Shown piece after piece: positions 52,831 through 62,671 of a stretch of DNA of 64,000 nucleotides. The position numbers and the translations under genes were made by a program. Under the pieces are notes generated by a model. That model had not been told where the DNA came from. It ran no database searches and saw nothing but the letters and a program-made list of their open reading frames with translations. The stretch is from Inhella inkyongensis (GTDB taxonomy: Bacteria > Pseudomonadota > Gammaproteobacteria > Burkholderiales > Burkholderiaceae_C). The stretch lies in assembly GCF_005952805.1 (NCBI RefSeq), contig NZ_CP040709.1, positions 806,001-870,000 of the forward strand. Direction: 5' to 3'. How positions within the stretch are numbered: position 1 is the first letter of the stretch; every line of letters begins with the position of its first letter.

Positions 52831-52927
52831 GGGGCCATGCTGCCGCTCCGGGGCTGCGAGGTCTTGAACGAAAACGACATGGCCCGGGTGTGGCAATCAG
52901 GCGGCCCATAGACGGCAAACTGAGGCC

Positions 52928-53761
52928 ATGTTGAATGACGATGGTGCCTATCTGTGGCTGCCGCCGCTGGACCTGGCCGGCTGCACGCGCGGCGCGATGT
53001 TGCGCGACACCACGGGCCTGCCGGTGCAGCCGCGGCGCAGCTACTTTCCGGCTTCGGCCATGGCCAGCCTGGTGTGGTTCTTTGAGGGCGAGACCTGGAC
53101 CCAGCCCTTGCCGGGCTTTGCCTCCGAGCGCGAGGAATGTGCCCCGCCCATCATCCTGGCCGGTCCCTATACCTTGCCGCTGTGCTCACGCCAACCCCGA
53201 CCCATTCGCGTGCTGCAGTTGCTGCTGCAGCCTGATGCCTTGCACAGCCTGACGGGGCTTAATCCGGGGGAGCTGGTCAACACCAGCGTGGATGCCCGCA
53301 GCGCCTTGCCTGGCGACTGGGCGGATTGGGCGCAGGCCGTGCTGGACCTGGGTGACCCTTGGGCCGCGCTGCCGGCCATCGAGGCCTTTCTGCGTCCGCG
53401 CTGGCAGGCTGTGGGCGCCGACCGCCCGGCCGTGCGGCGCTACGCCGACTGGATGGAGGCCTTGGCCCTGCGTGCCGCCGAAACGGCCGGCGGCAAAAGC
53501 CTGCGGCAGTTCGAGCGCCGCATCAAGTCCTGGGCGGGTCTGCCCATGCGCGAACTGCGCGGCTTGGCGCGCGCCGAGGCCGCTTTCCATCTGGGAGCGG
53601 CCGGCGTGAATTCCCTGGCCGAGCAGGCGGTGGACGCCGGCTACGCCGATCAATCCCACCTGACCCGCGAGACCCGGCGCATCACCGGCTTCCCGCCGGC
53701 CGAACTGGCCCAGCGCATCCGCGCGGACGAGGCCTTCTGGCTCTATCGGCTCTGGATGTAG
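52928..53761 (+). CDS. AraC-family transcriptional regulator
   Basis: A protein of about 277 residues with a C-terminal AraC helix-turn-helix region (NSLAEQAVDAGYADQSHLTR, then ETRRITGFPPAELAQRI) and an N-terminal ~200-residue effector domain containing LWLPPLDLAGCTRG and FFEGETWTQPL. It is divergent from the P450 gene, so P450 control is a fair guess. Its last 19 bases overlap the end of the convergent PRPP-synthetase-like gene. Confidence 0.87.
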   Translation: MLNDDGAYLWLPPLDLAGCTRGAMLRDTTGLPVQPRRSYFPASAMASLVWFFEGETWTQPLPGFASEREECAPPIILAGPYTLPLCSRQPRPIRVLQLLLQPDALHSLTGLNPGELVNTSVDARSALPGDWADWAQAVLDLGDPWAALPAIEAFLRPRWQAVGADRPAVRRYADWMEALALRAAETAGGKSLRQFERRIKSWAGLPMRELRGLARAEAAFHLGAAGVNSLAEQAVDAGYADQSHLTRETRRITGFPPAELAQRIRADEAFWLYRLWM

Positions 53762-54627
53762 AGCCCCTGCGCCAGCAGGGGCGCAATCGACACCGCATTG
53801 CTGGGGTGGGCGATGCAGTCGGTGCTCCAGATCTGACCCACGCCAGCCGCGCGAACGCGGGCTTCGGCATCCTGGGCGAACAGGGCATGGGTGACGGCCA
53901 CGTCGACCGAGGCGGCGCCCGCCGCTTTGAGCAGCCGGGTGGCTTCGATCAGGGTGCCACCGCTGCTCGCCACATCGTCCAACAGCACCACGGTGCGGCC
54001 CGCAAAGCTCCGCGGCGGCAACTGGATGAGTACCTGCCGGTCGCCCTGCCGGGTCTTGCTGCAGACGGCCCATTCCAGATCCGCGGCTTGACCCGCCGCG
54101 CTGACCCATTGCTCGGCCTCGCCGTCCGGCGCCAGCAGCAGGGCGCCCGGGCGCTGCGTGGCGACGAACTGGCCCAGCAGCGGCGCGGCCGAAAGGGAGA
54201 CGCCGCCGCGCAGCACTTCGTCCAGGCGCTGGATGCGGTGCAGATGCGGATCGACGGTGAGCACTGCATCGAAGGCGGTGCCCAGCAGCGAGCCGATATG
54301 GCGCTGGCTGACCACCTCGCCGGGGGTGAAGGCGATGTCCTGGCGCATATAGCCCAGGTAAGGGCTGACCAAGCTCAGGCGCTGAGCGCCCAACTCACGG
54401 CTGCCCGCGGCCACCAGCAGCAACTCCGCCAGCCGATCGTTGGCCCGCTGCAGGCCACGCAGCAGCACCGTGTGCGCCGGCAAGCTGGGGGGCAGGCGCA
54501 GCCGGCTCTCGCCGTCGGGGAAGCGGTGGCTGTCGACCCAGGCGAGCGGGCAGTTCAGCGCGGCGGCCAGGGCTTGGGCCAGCGCGGCCTCGTCGGGCCA
54601 GGCGAGCAGGAGTTCGGGACGTTTCAT
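53743..54627 (-). CDS. Ribose-phosphate pyrophosphokinase-like protein
   Basis: A 294-residue PRPP-synthetase homologue. Both half-domains are recognisable: [16 protein letters not shown] and [18 protein letters not shown] in the first, [11 protein letters not shown] in the middle, and the PRPP-binding loop [17 protein letters not shown] in the second. It is shorter and more diverged than housekeeping Prs (about 310 residues). It overlaps the phosphorylase gene by four bases (ATGA), so the two proteins are made together and may act on the same ribose phosphate. Confidence 0.88.
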   Translation of the reverse strand: MKRPELLLAWPDEAALAQALAAALNCPLAWVDSHRFPDGESRLRLPPSLPAHTVLLRGLQRANDRLAELLLVAAGSRELGAQRLSLVSPYLGYMRQDIAFTPGEVVSQRHIGSLLGTAFDAVLTVDPHLHRIQRLDEVLRGGVSLSAAPLLGQFVATQRPGALLLAPDGEAEQWVSAAGQAADLEWAVCSKTRQGDRQVLIQLPPRSFAGRTVVLLDDVASSGGTLIEATRLLKAAGAASVDVAVTHALFAQDAEARVRAAGVGQIWSTDCIAHPSNAVSIAPLLAQGLYIQSR

Positions 54628-56144
54628 GCTTGGGGTGTGATGCTGAAGCCGCTGTCGGCCTCGGCCAGTTGACGGGCAAAGGCCAGGTCGGCCTCAAAGC
54701 GCGCGTGCAGGCGGTAGAGAACCTGTCCGGCCTGCACCGCATCGCCCAGGCGCACGGCCAGGTCGATGCCGGCCTCGGGCACCTGGGGTGCGCCGGCCAG
54801 GCGGGCGATGCGCGCCAGGCGCAGGTTGTCGGCGGCCGTCACCACGCCCGTGCGCGGCGCGGTGATGTCCAGTTGCAGCGGCGCCACCGGCAGTGGGCCG
54901 GCGCGCTCGCCTTGGGCCTGGATGATGGCCTGCATCTGAGTCAGCGCGCGGCCGCTGTCCAGGATGTCGCGGGCAATGCGGTAGCCGTCGCCGCCACGCA
55001 CATCGGGGTCGAACTCGATCATGCGGGCCGCCAGCCACAGCGCCTTCTGGCGCAGGTCTTGGGGTGCGCTGGGGTCGTTGCGCAGCACCTGCATCACATC
55101 GCGCGCCTCCAGCGCCGGGCCGATGCCGCGGCCGATGGGCTGGCTGCCGTCGCTGACCATCACCTCCAGCTGCAGGCCCAGGCGGGTGGCCACATACTCG
55201 AACAGGCGGCGCAGGCGCTGCGCCTCGGGCAGGCTGTGCACCTTGGCACTGGGGCCTACCGGAATGTCCAGCACCAGATGGGTGGAGCCGGCGGCGATCT
55301 TTTTGCTCAGGATGGAGGCCACCATCTGGCCGGGTGAGTCGATGGCCAGTGGGCGCTCCACCGCGATCAGGATGTCGTCGGCCGGCGAGAGGTCGGCCGT
55401 GCCCCCCCAGGCCAGGCAGCCATGCGTCTGGCGCACGATGGCCTGCAGGCGCTCCAGTGGCAGTTCCACTTCGGCCAGCAGCTCCATGGTGTCGGCCGTG
55501 CCGGCCGGGCTGGTGATGGCGCGCGAGCTGGTCTTGGGACACCACATCCCGTGCGCGGTGACGATGGGCACCACCAGCATCGAGGTGCGGTTGCCGGGGA
55601 TGCCGCCAATGCAATGCTTGTCCACCACCGGCCCGGCGCCAAACTCGGAACGCCAGTCGATGCGCCGGCCGGCGGCGATCATGGCCTCGGTCAGGTGCAG
55701 CACCTCGCCGCGGTCCAGTTCGTACTGCTGCGTGGCGACCACGAAGGCGGCCAACTCGATCTTGGAATAACGCGCGGCGGCGATGTCGGCCATCACCGCA
55801 TGCAGTTCCTCGCGGCCCAGGCGCTCGCCGGCGATCTTGCGCCGCAGAGCGGCCAGCGAGGGCGGGGGCTCGGCATGCTCGATGCGTGCCGCGTGGCCCT
55901 CCTCGACCTGCAGGCGGGCAAAGGCCTCTTCCGAGAGACCCAGGTCGCAGGGCGGCACGATCTGCGCGTCCGTCACCACATTGAGCACCGCCGCGATGGT
56001 CTGACCATTGGCGTGCACGGTGACCTTGGAGAGCGCCTGAAAGCCTTCGGCGCGCACCACCGGGCAATCGCGGTGCAGGTAGACAACGTTCTCGCGCCAG
56101 GTGTCGATGCCCACGCGGCGGATGTGCAGGCTGGGGGATTGCAT
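54624..56144 (-). CDS. Thymidine/AMP phosphorylase family protein
   Basis: A 506-residue protein of the long (about 500-residue) pyrimidine/nucleoside-phosphorylase class. An N-terminal ~90-residue domain precedes the phosphorylase core ([36 protein letters not shown] in pieces, [20 protein letters not shown]). Classic DeoA is about 440 residues; this longer form resembles archaeal AMP phosphorylase, which makes ribose 1,5-bisphosphate. An FNR-like box lies 35 bp upstream. The actual substrate cannot be told from sequence. Confidence 0.87.
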   Translation of the reverse strand: MQSPSLHIRRVGIDTWRENVVYLHRDCPVVRAEGFQALSKVTVHANGQTIAAVLNVVTDAQIVPPCDLGLSEEAFARLQVEEGHAARIEHAEPPPSLAALRRKIAGERLGREELHAVMADIAAARYSKIELAAFVVATQQYELDRGEVLHLTEAMIAAGRRIDWRSEFGAGPVVDKHCIGGIPGNRTSMLVVPIVTAHGMWCPKTSSRAITSPAGTADTMELLAEVELPLERLQAIVRQTHGCLAWGGTADLSPADDILIAVERPLAIDSPGQMVASILSKKIAAGSTHLVLDIPVGPSAKVHSLPEAQRLRRLFEYVATRLGLQLEVMVSDGSQPIGRGIGPALEARDVMQVLRNDPSAPQDLRQKALWLAARMIEFDPDVRGGDGYRIARDILDSGRALTQMQAIIQAQGERAGPLPVAPLQLDITAPRTGVVTAADNLRLARIARLAGAPQVPEAGIDLAVRLGDAVQAGQVLYRLHARFEADLAFARQLAEADSGFSITPQA

Positions 56145-56178
56145 GCGGGGCACTGTAGCCAGCGATGCCCGGCACAGG

Positions 56179-56192
56179 CTGATCTGCATCAA
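56179..56192 (-). promoter_or_regulatory. FNR/CRP-like box upstream of the phosphorylase gene
   Basis: On the minus strand the sequence is TTGATGCAGATCAG, a nine-of-ten match to the FNR half-sites TTGAT-N4-ATCAA. It lies 35 bp before the phosphorylase start (56144) and about 100 bp before the divergent serine hydrolase. Oxygen-dependent control is inferred only from the match. Confidence 0.55.
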
Positions 56193-56292
56193 GGCCGCTC
56201 CATCGGCTGGATCTGCAGGCTGTCGCATCCGTCTGGCCGCGGAGTCCGGGCCTTTGCATGCTGCGCGCCTCTTTCAACTTGCCCGCACGTCC

Positions 56293-57957
56293 ATGACCTT
56301 TGCTCGCACGCTGTTGCCGCTGGCCGCCGCCTTGGCCCTTTGTCCTGCTCATGCCGCGGAGCCTGCACTGGACAGTGCGCGCATCGACGCGGTCTTCTCC
56401 GCCTTCACGGACAGCACGCCGGGCTGTGCGCTCAACATCAACCGCCATGGGCGCAGCGTGTACGCCAAGGGCTATGGCCTGGCCGATCTGAACCATGGCG
56501 TGCCGATCCGCCCCGACACGGTGTTCGACATCGGGTCGACTTCCAAGCAGTTCACGGCCTTGTCGCTGCTGCTGCTGGAGCAGGACGGCAAGCTCAAGCT
56601 CGACGACCGACTGGATCAGCACCTGCCCGAACTGGCCACGACCTTCGCGCATCCCATCACGCTGCGCCAGTTGCTCAACCACACGGCGGGCTTGTCGGAC
56701 TACAACATCCTGCTCAGCCTGGCCGGCCACGGGGAAGCCGATGTCACCGGCAACGAAGAGGCCCTCAAGGTCATCCGCGCCGTTCCCGAGCTGATGTTCA
56801 AGCCCGGCACCCAACAGGCCTATAGCAACACCGGCTACTTCCTGGCCGCGCTGGTGGCCGAGCGCGTCAGCGGCCAGAGCCTGGATGCCTTTTTGCAGGC
56901 GCGGGTATTCAAGCCCCTGGGCATGAAGGACAGCCATGTGCGCACCGACCACACGCAAGTCGTGGCTCGCCGCGCCAGTGCCTATGCGCCGGGCGAGACG
57001 GGTTTCGCCATCGCCATGTCCAACTGGAACCAGGCCGGAGATGGCGCCATCCAGAGCACGGTGCAGGATCTGGCGCGCTGGGATGCCGAACTGGCCTCCC
57101 CCAAGGTGATCGCGCCGGCCTTGATCAAGGCGCTGCGCACGCCCGGTCAGCTGGCCGATGGCAAAGCGATTCCTTATGGCTTGGGCCAGTCGGTCGACAG
57201 CTACAAGGGCGTAGCGCGCGTTCATCACAGCGGCGCCTGGGCCGGCTACCGGGCGCTGACCGCGCACTACCCCGAGCAAGGTCTGGGTCTGGCCCTCACT
57301 TGCAACGGGGCCCAGATCAACCCCGACCAACTCGGTACCCGCTTGGCCGATGTGCTGCTGGGCCCGGCATTGACCTCGTCAACCCCGGCCGCCTCAGGTG
57401 CTGTGTCGGCGCCGGTCGCCGCCGCGACGGACTTCAAGGCCTTGGAGGGGCGCTATCTGGACATGGCCCAGGCCCGCGTGATCCGCATCGAGCCCCATCC
57501 GCAGCAGCCGGGGCAGTGGGCCTTGGTGACCGGACCGGGTGTGACCCAGTTGGTGGGCTTGGGGGCGCGGGAAGTGCAGACCGTCAGCGGGCTGACCCGA
57601 CTGAGTCTGTCGACCGATGGCCGCGAGATGGAACTGCGCCGCCCGCGCGAAGGCAGCCGCAGCGTGCTCAAGCGTCTGGGGCAGAACCCGCCGGACGCCG
57701 CCCAGCGGCAGGCCTGGGTGGGGGCCTATCGGCACCCGGGCTTGGGCACCGCCTGGACGGTGGAAGCCACGGCCGATGGCAAGTTGCGCCTTAAGGGGCG
57801 TGGCCTGCCGCCGGACAACGAGCTGGAGTTGGTGGGTGACGATCTGGCGCTGAACGACGCCTTCGTGCTGCAGCTGCAGCGCGATGCCAAGGGCCGCCCG
57901 CAGGCCTTTGTGCTGCGCAACGCCCGCCTGCCGGAGCTGCGTTTCGAGCGCGGTTGA
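56293..57957 (+). CDS. Serine hydrolase (class C beta-lactamase family)
   Basis: A 554-residue exported protein with a signal peptide ending near PAHA. Its beta-lactamase/D,D-peptidase-like domain has the SxxK nucleophile in DIGSTSKQFTAL, the YxN motif YSNTGYF, and the third motif HHSGAWAGY. A C-terminal domain of about 150 residues (ALEGRYLDMAQARVIR onward) is a lipocalin-like extension common in this family. Substrate unknown: esterase, peptidase or beta-lactamase. Confidence 0.88.
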   Translation: MTFARTLLPLAAALALCPAHAAEPALDSARIDAVFSAFTDSTPGCALNINRHGRSVYAKGYGLADLNHGVPIRPDTVFDIGSTSKQFTALSLLLLEQDGKLKLDDRLDQHLPELATTFAHPITLRQLLNHTAGLSDYNILLSLAGHGEADVTGNEEALKVIRAVPELMFKPGTQQAYSNTGYFLAALVAERVSGQSLDAFLQARVFKPLGMKDSHVRTDHTQVVARRASAYAPGETGFAIAMSNWNQAGDGAIQSTVQDLARWDAELASPKVIAPALIKALRTPGQLADGKAIPYGLGQSVDSYKGVARVHHSGAWAGYRALTAHYPEQGLGLALTCNGAQINPDQLGTRLADVLLGPALTSSTPAASGAVSAPVAAATDFKALEGRYLDMAQARVIRIEPHPQQPGQWALVTGPGVTQLVGLGAREVQTVSGLTRLSLSTDGREMELRRPREGSRSVLKRLGQNPPDAAQRQAWVGAYRHPGLGTAWTVEATADGKLRLKGRGLPPDNELELVGDDLALNDAFVLQLQRDAKGRPQAFVLRNARLPELRFERG

Positions 57958-57984
57958 TTCCGGGTGTTTTGACGGTCAGCGCGC

Positions 57985-58009
57985 CAGTCCAGACCGTGGG
58001 TCTGGACTG
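57985..58009. terminator. Hairpin between convergent genes
   Basis: CAGTCCAGACC, loop GTG, GGTCTGGACTG form a perfect 11-bp stem midway between two convergent stops (57957 and 58018). No T tract follows, so it may act with Rho or as an mRNA-stabilising end. Confidence 0.6.
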
Positions 58010-58017
58010 AGGCCGGG

Positions 58018-58869
58018 TCAGTGTGAGCCCAGGTCGCCGGGTTGGTAGATCCAGGGCAGCGGGCTGTTGTGCAAGGCCGGAAGCAGCGCCTGGGTCTTCA
58101 GGCCGGCCAGGCTCTGGAACTCGCGCCGCATGTGGCTGGCATCGCAGTAGCCCAGCCGTAGCGCCAGATCGTCGAGGTCGGCGGCGCGTCGCATGCGTGG
58201 TTGGCGCTCAAGGGCCTTCAGGCCCTGATGGAGTCGCAGCAGGCGCAGTACCCTCTTTGGGGGCGCGCCCAGGTGCCGCTGTATCAGCCGTTGCAACTGA
58301 CGCGCGCTCACGCCTTGCTGTCGGGCCCAAGTGTCGACATCCGTTGGCAGTGGGTCCGTCGGTAGCACGGGGGCAGACCAGGGGCGTCGGCTGGCCACGC
58401 CCTGCAACCACCCTTGCACCCAGTTCTCCAGATGCCAGACCTGTCGGGCCAGGCTCACCGGTTCTTGCAGTCCCCGCAGCAGTGCCTGTCCGTCGATCAT
58501 CGGGAACTGGCCCACCAAGGCCTCCCGATGATCCACCCAGCGCACCGCCGGCTCATTCAAGGCCCAGGGCAGCACCCCGGGCTTGAACAGCATCGTGCTC
58601 ACGGCCGGCTCGCCCCCATAGCTGCGGCGCACGGGCCGCAAGCGCGGGCCACTGAACTCCAATGGAGCCAGGGCCTGTCCGGACTCCGCGTCCATCAGGC
58701 TGCCGGCACTCACGATGGTGAGTGCGCCGAATAGATGGGCCGGAAAGCCCTGCTCCTGCGGGGGCGGTGGAGCGGCGGGGTCGGGCCGTCGCAGCGCGAT
58801 GGCGTGCACATAAGGCGCCAGGGCCTCACCCGGTGTGATGAGCCAGACCCGGCTGCCTCGCAGACCCAT
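58018..58869 (-). CDS. AraC-family transcriptional regulator
   Basis: A 283-residue regulator with a C-terminal AraC domain: VSARQLQRLIQRHLGAPPKR (first helix-turn-helix) and DDLALRLGYCDASHMRREFQ (second). The N-terminal half (ITPGEALAPYVHAIALRRPD, then AHLFGALTIVSAG) is a diverged effector domain. It ends 60 bp from the convergent serine hydrolase and begins three bases from the end of the DUF1501 gene on the same strand. Confidence 0.85.
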   Translation of the reverse strand: MGLRGSRVWLITPGEALAPYVHAIALRRPDPAAPPPPQEQGFPAHLFGALTIVSAGSLMDAESGQALAPLEFSGPRLRPVRRSYGGEPAVSTMLFKPGVLPWALNEPAVRWVDHREALVGQFPMIDGQALLRGLQEPVSLARQVWHLENWVQGWLQGVASRRPWSAPVLPTDPLPTDVDTWARQQGVSARQLQRLIQRHLGAPPKRVLRLLRLHQGLKALERQPRMRRAADLDDLALRLGYCDASHMRREFQSLAGLKTQALLPALHNSPLPWIYQPGDLGSH

Positions 58870-58872
58870 CGT

Positions 58873-60207
58873 TCAACCCCCCATAAAGCCCAGGTCCTGC
58901 GGCGCAAACGCCGGCAGATTGGGAAACGCATTGGCCAGTCCTTGCGCATCGGCACCGAACCAGCGTGCCAGTGTGGCGCCAAATTGCTCCAGTGAGGTGC
59001 TGGGAATCAGCGCGCCGCGGCTGCCGGAGTCGTCGGGGCCGCCCAGGGCCGGGAAGGGGAAGCGGCCGTAGACCTGGCCGCCGCGCACCGCGCCGCCCAG
59101 CACCAGGTGGTGGTTGCCCCAGCCGTGGTCGCTGCCGCTGCCGCTGGGCTGCAGGCTGCGGCCGAACTCACTCTGGGTGAAGGTGGTGACCGATTGGGCC
59201 AGGCCGAGCTCTTGCGTGGCGGCGTAAAACGCCGCCAGGGCCTCGCCCACCTGGCGCAGCAGATCCCAGTGCTGCCAGCTCTGGGCGCCATGGGTGTCGA
59301 AGCCACCGATCTGCACAAAGAACACTTGGCGCCGCATGCCCACGCTTTGGCGCAGGGCCATCACCCGGGCCACTTGCTGCAGTTGGCGGCCCAGATCGGT
59401 GCCGGGGAAGACGGTGTTGATCGTTCCCGAGCCACCGCTGCGCAGCAGCGCGCCCAGGCTGAGGGCATCGCGTCGCACCTGGTTGGCGGCCTGCACGAGG
59501 CGGGCGCCGCCGTCCAAGGCCAGGATCTCGTTGAGGGCCTGGCTGCGGGCCGCGCTGGCTGTGGCCGGCCAGGTGTTCATGCCGTCGGGTTCGAGATTGA
59601 AGCCCGGGATCAGGCTGGCGGCGGGCACCTGAACGCCATTGGTGAACAGCGCCGCGCCCGACATCGAGACGGCGGCGGGAAAGCGCGCGCTGCCGTTGCG
59701 ACTCAGCACGGCATCGGCGCACCGCCCGCCCCAGCCGGTGCCGCCGCCACTGCCATTGCCGGCTTGGGTGAGTTGGGCCTGGTCGGGGTGCGAGAAGAGC
59801 TGGGCCGGCAGGGTGGCGGTGCCGGCCAGCATTTGCGCGCGGGTGGTGGGCGCCAGCAACGGGCCCATATTGGCGATGGCCGCCAGTCGGCCCTGTGCCC
59901 AGAGCGGGTGGATGGCCTGCAGGCCGGAGTTCAGGGCGAAGGCCTGGCCTTGCGGGGTGCGAATCGGCAACAGGGTGGCCGAGCCATCGGGCAAGGCCAG
60001 CGCGCCGCGCAGTCGCCGGTACTCGGCGTAGGCGGTGGCTTCTTGTGGCACCAGCAGGTTGTGGCCGTCGCAGCCGCCGGCCATGAAGACGCAGACTAGG
60101 GCCTTGTAGTCTTCGGTGCTTTGCGCCTGGGCGCTGAGGGCGGGCGCGGCGGTTAGCGCGCAGGCCGCGCGCAGCAGGGCGCGGCGGGTGGTGTGGGGAG
60201 TTTTCAT
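58873..60207 (-). CDS. DUF1501 secreted protein
   Basis: A 444-residue DUF1501 protein (sulfatase-like fold). The N-terminus TTRRALLRAACALTAAPAL looks like a twin-arginine export signal. Family motifs are LVCVFMAGGCDGHNLLVP, VQIGGFDTHGAQSWQH, TTFTQSEFGRSLQPSGS and DHGWGNHHLVLGG. Function is unproven. It is encoded 82 bp after a DUF1800 gene on the same strand, a pairing seen widely in bacteria. Confidence 0.92.
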   Translation of the reverse strand: MKTPHTTRRALLRAACALTAAPALSAQAQSTEDYKALVCVFMAGGCDGHNLLVPQEATAYAEYRRLRGALALPDGSATLLPIRTPQGQAFALNSGLQAIHPLWAQGRLAAIANMGPLLAPTTRAQMLAGTATLPAQLFSHPDQAQLTQAGNGSGGGTGWGGRCADAVLSRNGSARFPAAVSMSGAALFTNGVQVPAASLIPGFNLEPDGMNTWPATASAARSQALNEILALDGGARLVQAANQVRRDALSLGALLRSGGSGTINTVFPGTDLGRQLQQVARVMALRQSVGMRRQVFFVQIGGFDTHGAQSWQHWDLLRQVGEALAAFYAATQELGLAQSVTTFTQSEFGRSLQPSGSGSDHGWGNHHLVLGGAVRGGQVYGRFPFPALGGPDDSGSRGALIPSTSLEQFGATLARWFGADAQGLANAFPNLPAFAPQDLGFMGG

Positions 60208-60289
60208 GGCGATTCCTTTTTGCCGGATGCCCGCGCCGGGAGCGCGGGACTTGCGGTGGGCGTGCAGCGCTTGAGGGTGGGTCTATCGA

Positions 60290-62407
60290 TCAGTGCTGGA
60301 CCGCATGGAAGCCGGACAGCAGCGTCAGGTACAGGGCCGTGCGCAGGCGCTGGGTGGCATCGGGCTGGGCATTGATGGCCGTGGCCAGGCTCTGGCGCAT
60401 GGCGGCCGGCATGCGGCCCCACAGCAGGTTCTGGTCCACGGCATTGATCAGCGCGGTGGTGTCCGAGGCGACGGCCGTGTAGGGAGTCAGATCGATCCGC
60501 ATCTGCGTGCCCGGTTGGCTCAGCAGGCCCCACAGGACGTTGCCACGCAGGGTGGCCTCGGTCGGGGTGTAGATCTGGAACTCGGGCGCGGCCAGCGTGC
60601 TCTGCGGCAGCCGGAAGAGTTGGGCGTAGTGGCCGAACACCGAGGGCGGGGTCAGGGGGCGCTGACCGGTGCGACCGAGTTCCCAACTCAGGTTGTTGCC
60701 GGCCTGGAAGCCGCCGCCCAGCGCGCGCAGGGTGGCGGCGAGGTGTTGCAGCGGATCGCGCAGGCGGCCGTCGTTCGGGCCCAGGGCGTCGTTGCGGGCT
60801 TCAGGGTCGAGCAGGATGGCACGCACCACCGCGCGCAGATTGCCGCGCTGGCCCTGGCCGTCGTTGGTGAACACGGTGGCCACGCGCTGCACATAGGCCG
60901 GGCTGGGATTGCTTTTGACCAACTGACGGATCAGGCGCAGGGCCATGAAGGGCGGCACATTGGGGTGTTGGTAGACGCAGTCCAGGGTGGCGCGCAGGTC
61001 CGCTTCGGCCCCTTGGTTGGCCGGCAGATTGCAGCCCAGGAAGCTCTTGGCGCGCAGGTCATGGTTGATGTCGCGCGGCACCAGCGGGGCGCTGAAGTTC
61101 TCCCAGTTGTTATTGCCGCTGCCGGTGTAGGTCCAGCCGGTCAGGGCCAGGGCCACCTGCTGCAGGGTGGCTTGGTCGTAGGTAGGCTGAGGGCGGCCGG
61201 CAAGATCCAGCTGGGGTGTGCCATCCATGTTCAGGCGCACCAGGCCGATGCTGAAGAGCTGCAGCAGTTCGCGGGCAAAGTTTTCGTTGGCGGCCGAGCC
61301 CCCCAGGGGGCGGTTGCTGTTGGCCAGGTCCAGGTATTTGCCCATCTGCGCGCTGCGCGTCACCTCCTCCAGCAGGGTGCGGTAGTTGCCGAAGGCATGC
61401 CGGCTCAGGGTGCGCAGGTGCGGCACCAGTTCATCGGGGTAGATGTTCTTGTTGGCGGAGATCACCAGCACCTGGGCCAAGGCGTAGGCCACGCGCTGGC
61501 GCAGTTGATCGGGAGCGTCGGTCAGGCGTTGCAGGAACTGCGCCGCCACCGCGTTCATGCTCTGGCCGCCCGGGTTGTCGATGGCTGTCTCGGGCATCAG
61601 GAACTGCTGGTTCAGCCAGGCCTCGGTGCCCAGCTGACGCAGCTGCGCGACGGAGCTGGCATTGGGGCCGAAGCTGGCTTGTTCCAGGAAGCGCGCGGCG
61701 GCCAGAGAGGCGGTGCCGGTGCCCGGCGGGACAGGCGCTGGGGCTGGGGCTGGGGCGGGAGCGGGCGCTGGAGCCGGAGCCGGTGTGCTGTCGACCGCCA
61801 GCCGCAGCACCTCCGATCCGATGGCGCCCGCTCCGGTGGCCCAGACCTGCACGGCCTGCGTGCTGCCGGCCCACGTGCTGGGGGCCACGCCGCTGACGCG
61901 GATCTGCGTGGCCGAGAGCCACTGCGGGCTCAGGGTCTGGTCGCCCACGCGCACGCTCAGGCCATTGGCCGGGAAGGCGGCGCCATTCAGGGTCAGGGTG
62001 TAAGCCCCCAGCGGCAGGCGGCTCGGCAGACTGCCCCAGAGCCGCGGCTGCACCTGCGTGATGTTCAGGCGCACGCTGCCCTCGCGGTCCGGGTAAGCGG
62101 TGCTGCGAGCACTCACCGTCACCACATTGCTCGGCTGGGGCACCAGAGCCGGCGCGGTGTAGCGGCCCTGGGCGTCGATGGTGCCCACCAGCGCATTGCC
62201 GCCCGGCAGGCCATTGACCCGCCACTCCACGCTGCTGGGCGAGAGCGGCACGTAGGCGGTGAGCTGGCGCTGGCTGCCCACGGGCAGGCTGCCGTCGCTG
62301 TAGACGGTGATGGTTTGCGCTTGGGCGGTGCTGAGCAGGATCAGGCTCAGTCCCAATCCCCCCAAGCTCAGAACGGGCGGGCGGGGGCAGCAGAGGGGCA
62401 GTGGCAT
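60290..62407 (-). CDS. DUF1800 secreted protein with proline/alanine linker
   Basis: A 705-residue protein from ATG 62407, preceded by a strong AGGAG ribosome site. After the signal peptide (LSLILLSTAQA) come two immunoglobulin-like domains (about 30-200), then a linker of about ten PA repeats, then DUF1800: ARFLEQASFGPNASSVAQLR, RELLQLFSIGLVRLN, ALTGWTYTG and LRLIRQLVKSNPSPAYV. It is paired with DUF1501 downstream. The two are probably exported together; the role is unknown. Confidence 0.92.
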   Translation of the reverse strand: MPLPLCCPRPPVLSLGGLGLSLILLSTAQAQTITVYSDGSLPVGSQRQLTAYVPLSPSSVEWRVNGLPGGNALVGTIDAQGRYTAPALVPQPSNVVTVSARSTAYPDREGSVRLNITQVQPRLWGSLPSRLPLGAYTLTLNGAAFPANGLSVRVGDQTLSPQWLSATQIRVSGVAPSTWAGSTQAVQVWATGAGAIGSEVLRLAVDSTPAPAPAPAPAPAPAPAPVPPGTGTASLAAARFLEQASFGPNASSVAQLRQLGTEAWLNQQFLMPETAIDNPGGQSMNAVAAQFLQRLTDAPDQLRQRVAYALAQVLVISANKNIYPDELVPHLRTLSRHAFGNYRTLLEEVTRSAQMGKYLDLANSNRPLGGSAANENFARELLQLFSIGLVRLNMDGTPQLDLAGRPQPTYDQATLQQVALALTGWTYTGSGNNNWENFSAPLVPRDINHDLRAKSFLGCNLPANQGAEADLRATLDCVYQHPNVPPFMALRLIRQLVKSNPSPAYVQRVATVFTNDGQGQRGNLRAVVRAILLDPEARNDALGPNDGRLRDPLQHLAATLRALGGGFQAGNNLSWELGRTGQRPLTPPSVFGHYAQLFRLPQSTLAAPEFQIYTPTEATLRGNVLWGLLSQPGTQMRIDLTPYTAVASDTTALINAVDQNLLWGRMPAAMRQSLATAINAQPDATQRLRTALYLTLLSGFHAVQH

Positions 62408-62605
62408 CGTGAACTCCTGGGAGTAGCGGGCAATGCGCCTGGAACAGCAACCACCGTGCCAGGTCTGCCTAGCGGCAGGTCTCATCGTCTTGACGGCCCA
62501 TCGGCATCCGATCGGCGAAAAAACGCGACACGGCTCGCGCGCAGCGCCCGCCAGGCAGTGACCCAAATGGGCGCCTGGCGACAGAACTGGGCGCCCTGGC
62601 CGGGC

Positions 62606-62619
62606 TTGACGCAGTTCAA
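62606..62619 (+). promoter_or_regulatory. Possible FNR/DNR-like box upstream of SUMT
   Basis: TTGACGCAGTTCAA is an imperfect match to the FNR palindrome (TTGAT-N4-ATCAA), 52 bp before the GTG start of the SUMT gene. It shares the GCAG spacer with the box at 56179. The rest of the 264-bp gap (62408-62671) holds a small CTGCC-TAGC-GGCAG hairpin and no gene. Confidence 0.4.
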
Positions 62620-62671
62620 GGAAGCCCGACGGGGGGCTGGACAAGATGCCGGCATCCCTGTGGAGCTGCCT

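Noticed and set aside
54694..57330. An 878-codon minus-strand frame spanning the phosphorylase and serine-hydrolase genes
   Set aside because: Out of frame with the phosphorylase and antisense to the hydrolase, both of which have catalytic motifs in their own frames.
61726..61790. Repetitive GGGGCT/GGAGCC tract considered as a possible tandem-repeat or CRISPR-like element
   Set aside because: It is the coding sequence of the PA linker in the DUF1800 protein, without spacers or palindromic repeats.
60293..62671. A possible ~790-residue N-terminal extension of SUMT
   Set aside because: It is antisense to the DUF1800 gene. The GTG at 62672 with GGAG gives the normal SUMT length.
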